Positions 6,898 to 7,976 of a DNA stretch of 7,976 nucleotides are shown in pieces (position 1 is the first letter of the stretch; every line of letters starts with the position of its first letter). The stretch comes from JAGLHV01 sp023132075 [NCBI: bacterium] (GTDB lineage: Bacteria; CBDUZB01; JAGLHV01): contig JAGLYT010000065.1 in assembly GCA_023132075.1 (NCBI GenBank), positions 1 through 7,976 of the forward strand. Reading direction: 5' to 3'. The position numbers and the translations under genes are program-made. The notes beneath the pieces were generated by a model. It saw only the letters and a program-made list of their open reading frames with translations. It searched no databases and was not told the origin of the DNA.

Positions 6898-6920
6898 GCA
6901 GGCCAAGGGCCTGCTGCTAC
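6898..6920 (-). repeat. REP-like palindrome 4 (perfect hairpin)
   Basis: GCAGGCC-AAG-GGCCTGC (6898-6914) is a perfect 7-bp stem, with GTAG at its 5' foot on the - strand (6920-6917). It restores the pair broken in palindrome 2, so it may be nearer the ancestral form. Confidence 0.75.
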
Positions 6921-6940
6921 ATCTATTGAATTAAATTTTT

Positions 6941-7008
6941 AAAAGCAACTATTTTCCCCGTAAAATGATTTTAATGCAAGCTAAATATAAAGTCAATTGA
7001 ATTGTCAT
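6941..7008. repeat. Outer direct repeat, copy A'
   Basis: Partner of 6124-6192 (57/69 with one gap). It begins exactly where the deleted transposase copy ends. The short stretch from here to the RND stop (7009-7064) is AT-rich and holds no recognisable gene. Confidence 0.7.
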
Positions 7009-7064
7009 ATTTCAATTTTTTGTTTAGAATTGTGCCATAATCTGTATAGAAAAAAATGGCCTTT

Positions 7065-7976
7065 TTAGCTGTTTTTATTCCTGCCATTTACTAAATGGGT
7101 AACATCTTCAGTGATTAGATACACACAGGGCACTATTATTAAGGTTAAAAAGGTAGCGGCTAACAAACCATAAGCCATTGCAATTGCTGCCGGCACTAAA
7201 AATGGTTCCTCCCCTCCAATACCATAAATAAGAGGCAATAAGGCAATAATAGTCGTTATTGAGGTTAGTAAAATCGGTCTTAATCTGGTCCGTCCGGCTT
7301 CTAATACCGCCGCCGTCACTTCCGCCCCTTTTTCTTTAAGTTTATTGATAAAATCCACTAAAATCAATGAATCATTAACCACTACCCCGGTTAAACCAAT
7401 AACACCAAACATGGACATAATACTCACCGGCTGACCATGCAAAAAAAGAGCTGCAATAACTCCGACTATTCCAAAGGGAACAGATAACATTATTATCAAC
7501 GGCTGGATATAGGAACGGAATTGAACGGCTAAAATCAGATAAATAAGCATAAAGGCAATCCCAAATGCCCGAAACATTGATTGGATTGATTCTGTAGTGT
7601 CCTCCCATTCACCACCGGTTTTTAGATTATATCCCGGATATTCCTGTGGGATATTATTAAATTTATTAATTATTTTTATATTGGCAGCAATGGCAGTTGT
7701 TTTATTTTCATCTATATTAGCCGTAATAGTTACTGTCCGTCTTCCATCTTCATGGTTTAATTTTCTTATTCCCTGATGTTTTTTAAAATAAGCAACCTTA
7801 TTTAATTTAATCAACCTATCTTCCCTATTGGGTATACTTAAATTTTCCAGTGTTTTTATATCATTTTTATATTTCTGCGGAAGCCTGACAATTACCTCAA
7901 TATCTTCGTCTTCTCTTCTCATCGTGGTAGCCACCCCACCTTCAAAAGCAAACCTGATTGTAGAAGCAATCCCAAT
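7065..7976 (-). CDS. RND-family efflux permease, C-terminal part (5' end outside window)
   Basis: An inner-membrane proton-driven exporter subunit of the AcrB/HAE1-like type, normally about 1,000 residues and working with a periplasmic adaptor and an outer-membrane channel. Only the last 303 residues are present. The frame stays open to the window edge, so the GTG at 7934 is not the start. Numbering from the first complete codon: residues 1-120 are the end of the periplasmic porter/docking region. TM8 is about 138-153 (followed by the QFRSY motif), TM9 159-179, TM10 185-210, TM11 236-252, TM12 266-288. Family signatures are AVQFRSYIQPLIIML, GVVVNDSLILVDFIN and RLRPILLTS. In AcrB the TM10 proton-relay lysine (K940) aligns with Asn201 here (GVVVND). 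This is common in one RND subgroup rather than damage. Substrate cannot be told. The gene is separated from the paralog operon by the transposase island. Confidence 0.95.
   Translation of the reverse strand: MGIASTIRFAFEGGVATTMRREDEDIEVIVRLPQKYKNDIKTLENLSIPNREDRLIKLNKVAYFKKHQGIRKLNHEDGRRTVTITANIDENKTTAIAANIKIINKFNNIPQEYPGYNLKTGGEWEDTTESIQSMFRAFGIAFMLIYLILAVQFRSYIQPLIIMLSVPFGIVGVIAALFLHGQPVSIMSMFGVIGLTGVVVNDSLILVDFINKLKEKGAEVTAAVLEAGRTRLRPILLTSITTIIALLPLIYGIGGEEPFLVPAAIAMAYGLLAATFLTLIIVPCVYLITEDVTHLVNGRNKNS

Larger units (their letters stand above)
6822..6940 (-). pseudogene. Internally deleted copy of the transposase gene centre
   Basis: 6822-6887 matches 6451-6516 (62 of 66). 6891-6940 matches 6605-6654 (47 of 50). 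The roughly 88 nt between those blocks in the gene is missing. The codons for the HUH motif are mutated: the two His codons now read Arg and Tyr. The remnant keeps both REP palindromes in convergent orientation, so it looks like a non-autonomous BIME-like unit or the relic of a second transposase copy. Its right end abuts repeat A' exactly. Confidence 0.8.
6124..7008. mobile_element. REP/transposase island (TnpA-REP gene with REP palindromes and flanking repeats)
   Basis: An intact Y1 HUH transposase gene lies between nested direct repeats: an outer pair (6124-6192 and 6941-7008) and an inner pair (6238-6264 and 6796-6822). Four REP-like GTAG palindromes are present, two inside the gene and two in a truncated copy beside it. 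This matches the known arrangement in which a single-copy TnpA(REP) gene is flanked by REP/BIME palindromes. The exact boundaries of any mobile unit are inference. No IS-type terminal inverted repeats or target duplication were found. Confidence 0.6.

Noticed and set aside
7034-7066. GCCAT...ATGGC stem followed by CTTTTT near the RND stop, as a terminator
   Set aside because: Only 5 bp with a 17-nt loop, and the T run is on the wrong side for the - strand gene.

Overview
The window comes from an AT-rich bacterium. It is probably diderm, because it carries the C-terminal half of an RND exporter, and it uses strong Shine-Dalgarno sites (AAGGAGG and AGGGAGG). I cannot assign a phylum. The one-piece tmRNA, the REP-type transposase with its palindromes and the large uncharacterised exported membrane proteins would suit an uncultivated low-GC lineage, but that is inference.

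Left end (1-748): an ssrA (tmRNA) gene on the + strand, interrupted inside its T-loop by a 277-nt ORF-less group I intron. Removing 411-687 rebuilds a normal tRNA-like end (T-stem, acceptor stem, encoded CCA) and a 353-nt tmRNA with a tag ending LALAA. A 13-bp bidirectional terminator separates it from the convergent genes that follow.

Middle (747-5985, - strand): two adjacent paralogous genes of about 818 and 925 residues, apparently co-transcribed and translationally coupled (4-nt gap, GTG start). Each product has a signal peptide, three short WxEF(K/R)(K/R)LL-like repeats, a long predicted beta-rich exported part, a variable hydrophilic linker, a shared juxtamembrane motif and C-terminal membrane helices. 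Their function is unknown.

Right-middle (6124-7008): a REP/transposase island. It has an intact TnpA(REP)-like Y1 HUH gene, two REP-like GTAG palindromes lying in frame inside that gene, a second palindrome pair in an internally deleted copy of the gene's centre, and two different direct repeats flanking the unit.

Right end (7065-7976, - strand): the C-terminal 303 residues of an RND-family efflux permease, running off the window edge.

No CRISPR array, phage module or defence operon is visible. The strongest unusual feature is the self-splicing-type intron in the tmRNA. The REP palindromes read as in-frame peptide within the transposase gene come next, followed by the duplicated, uncharacterised exported membrane-protein pair.
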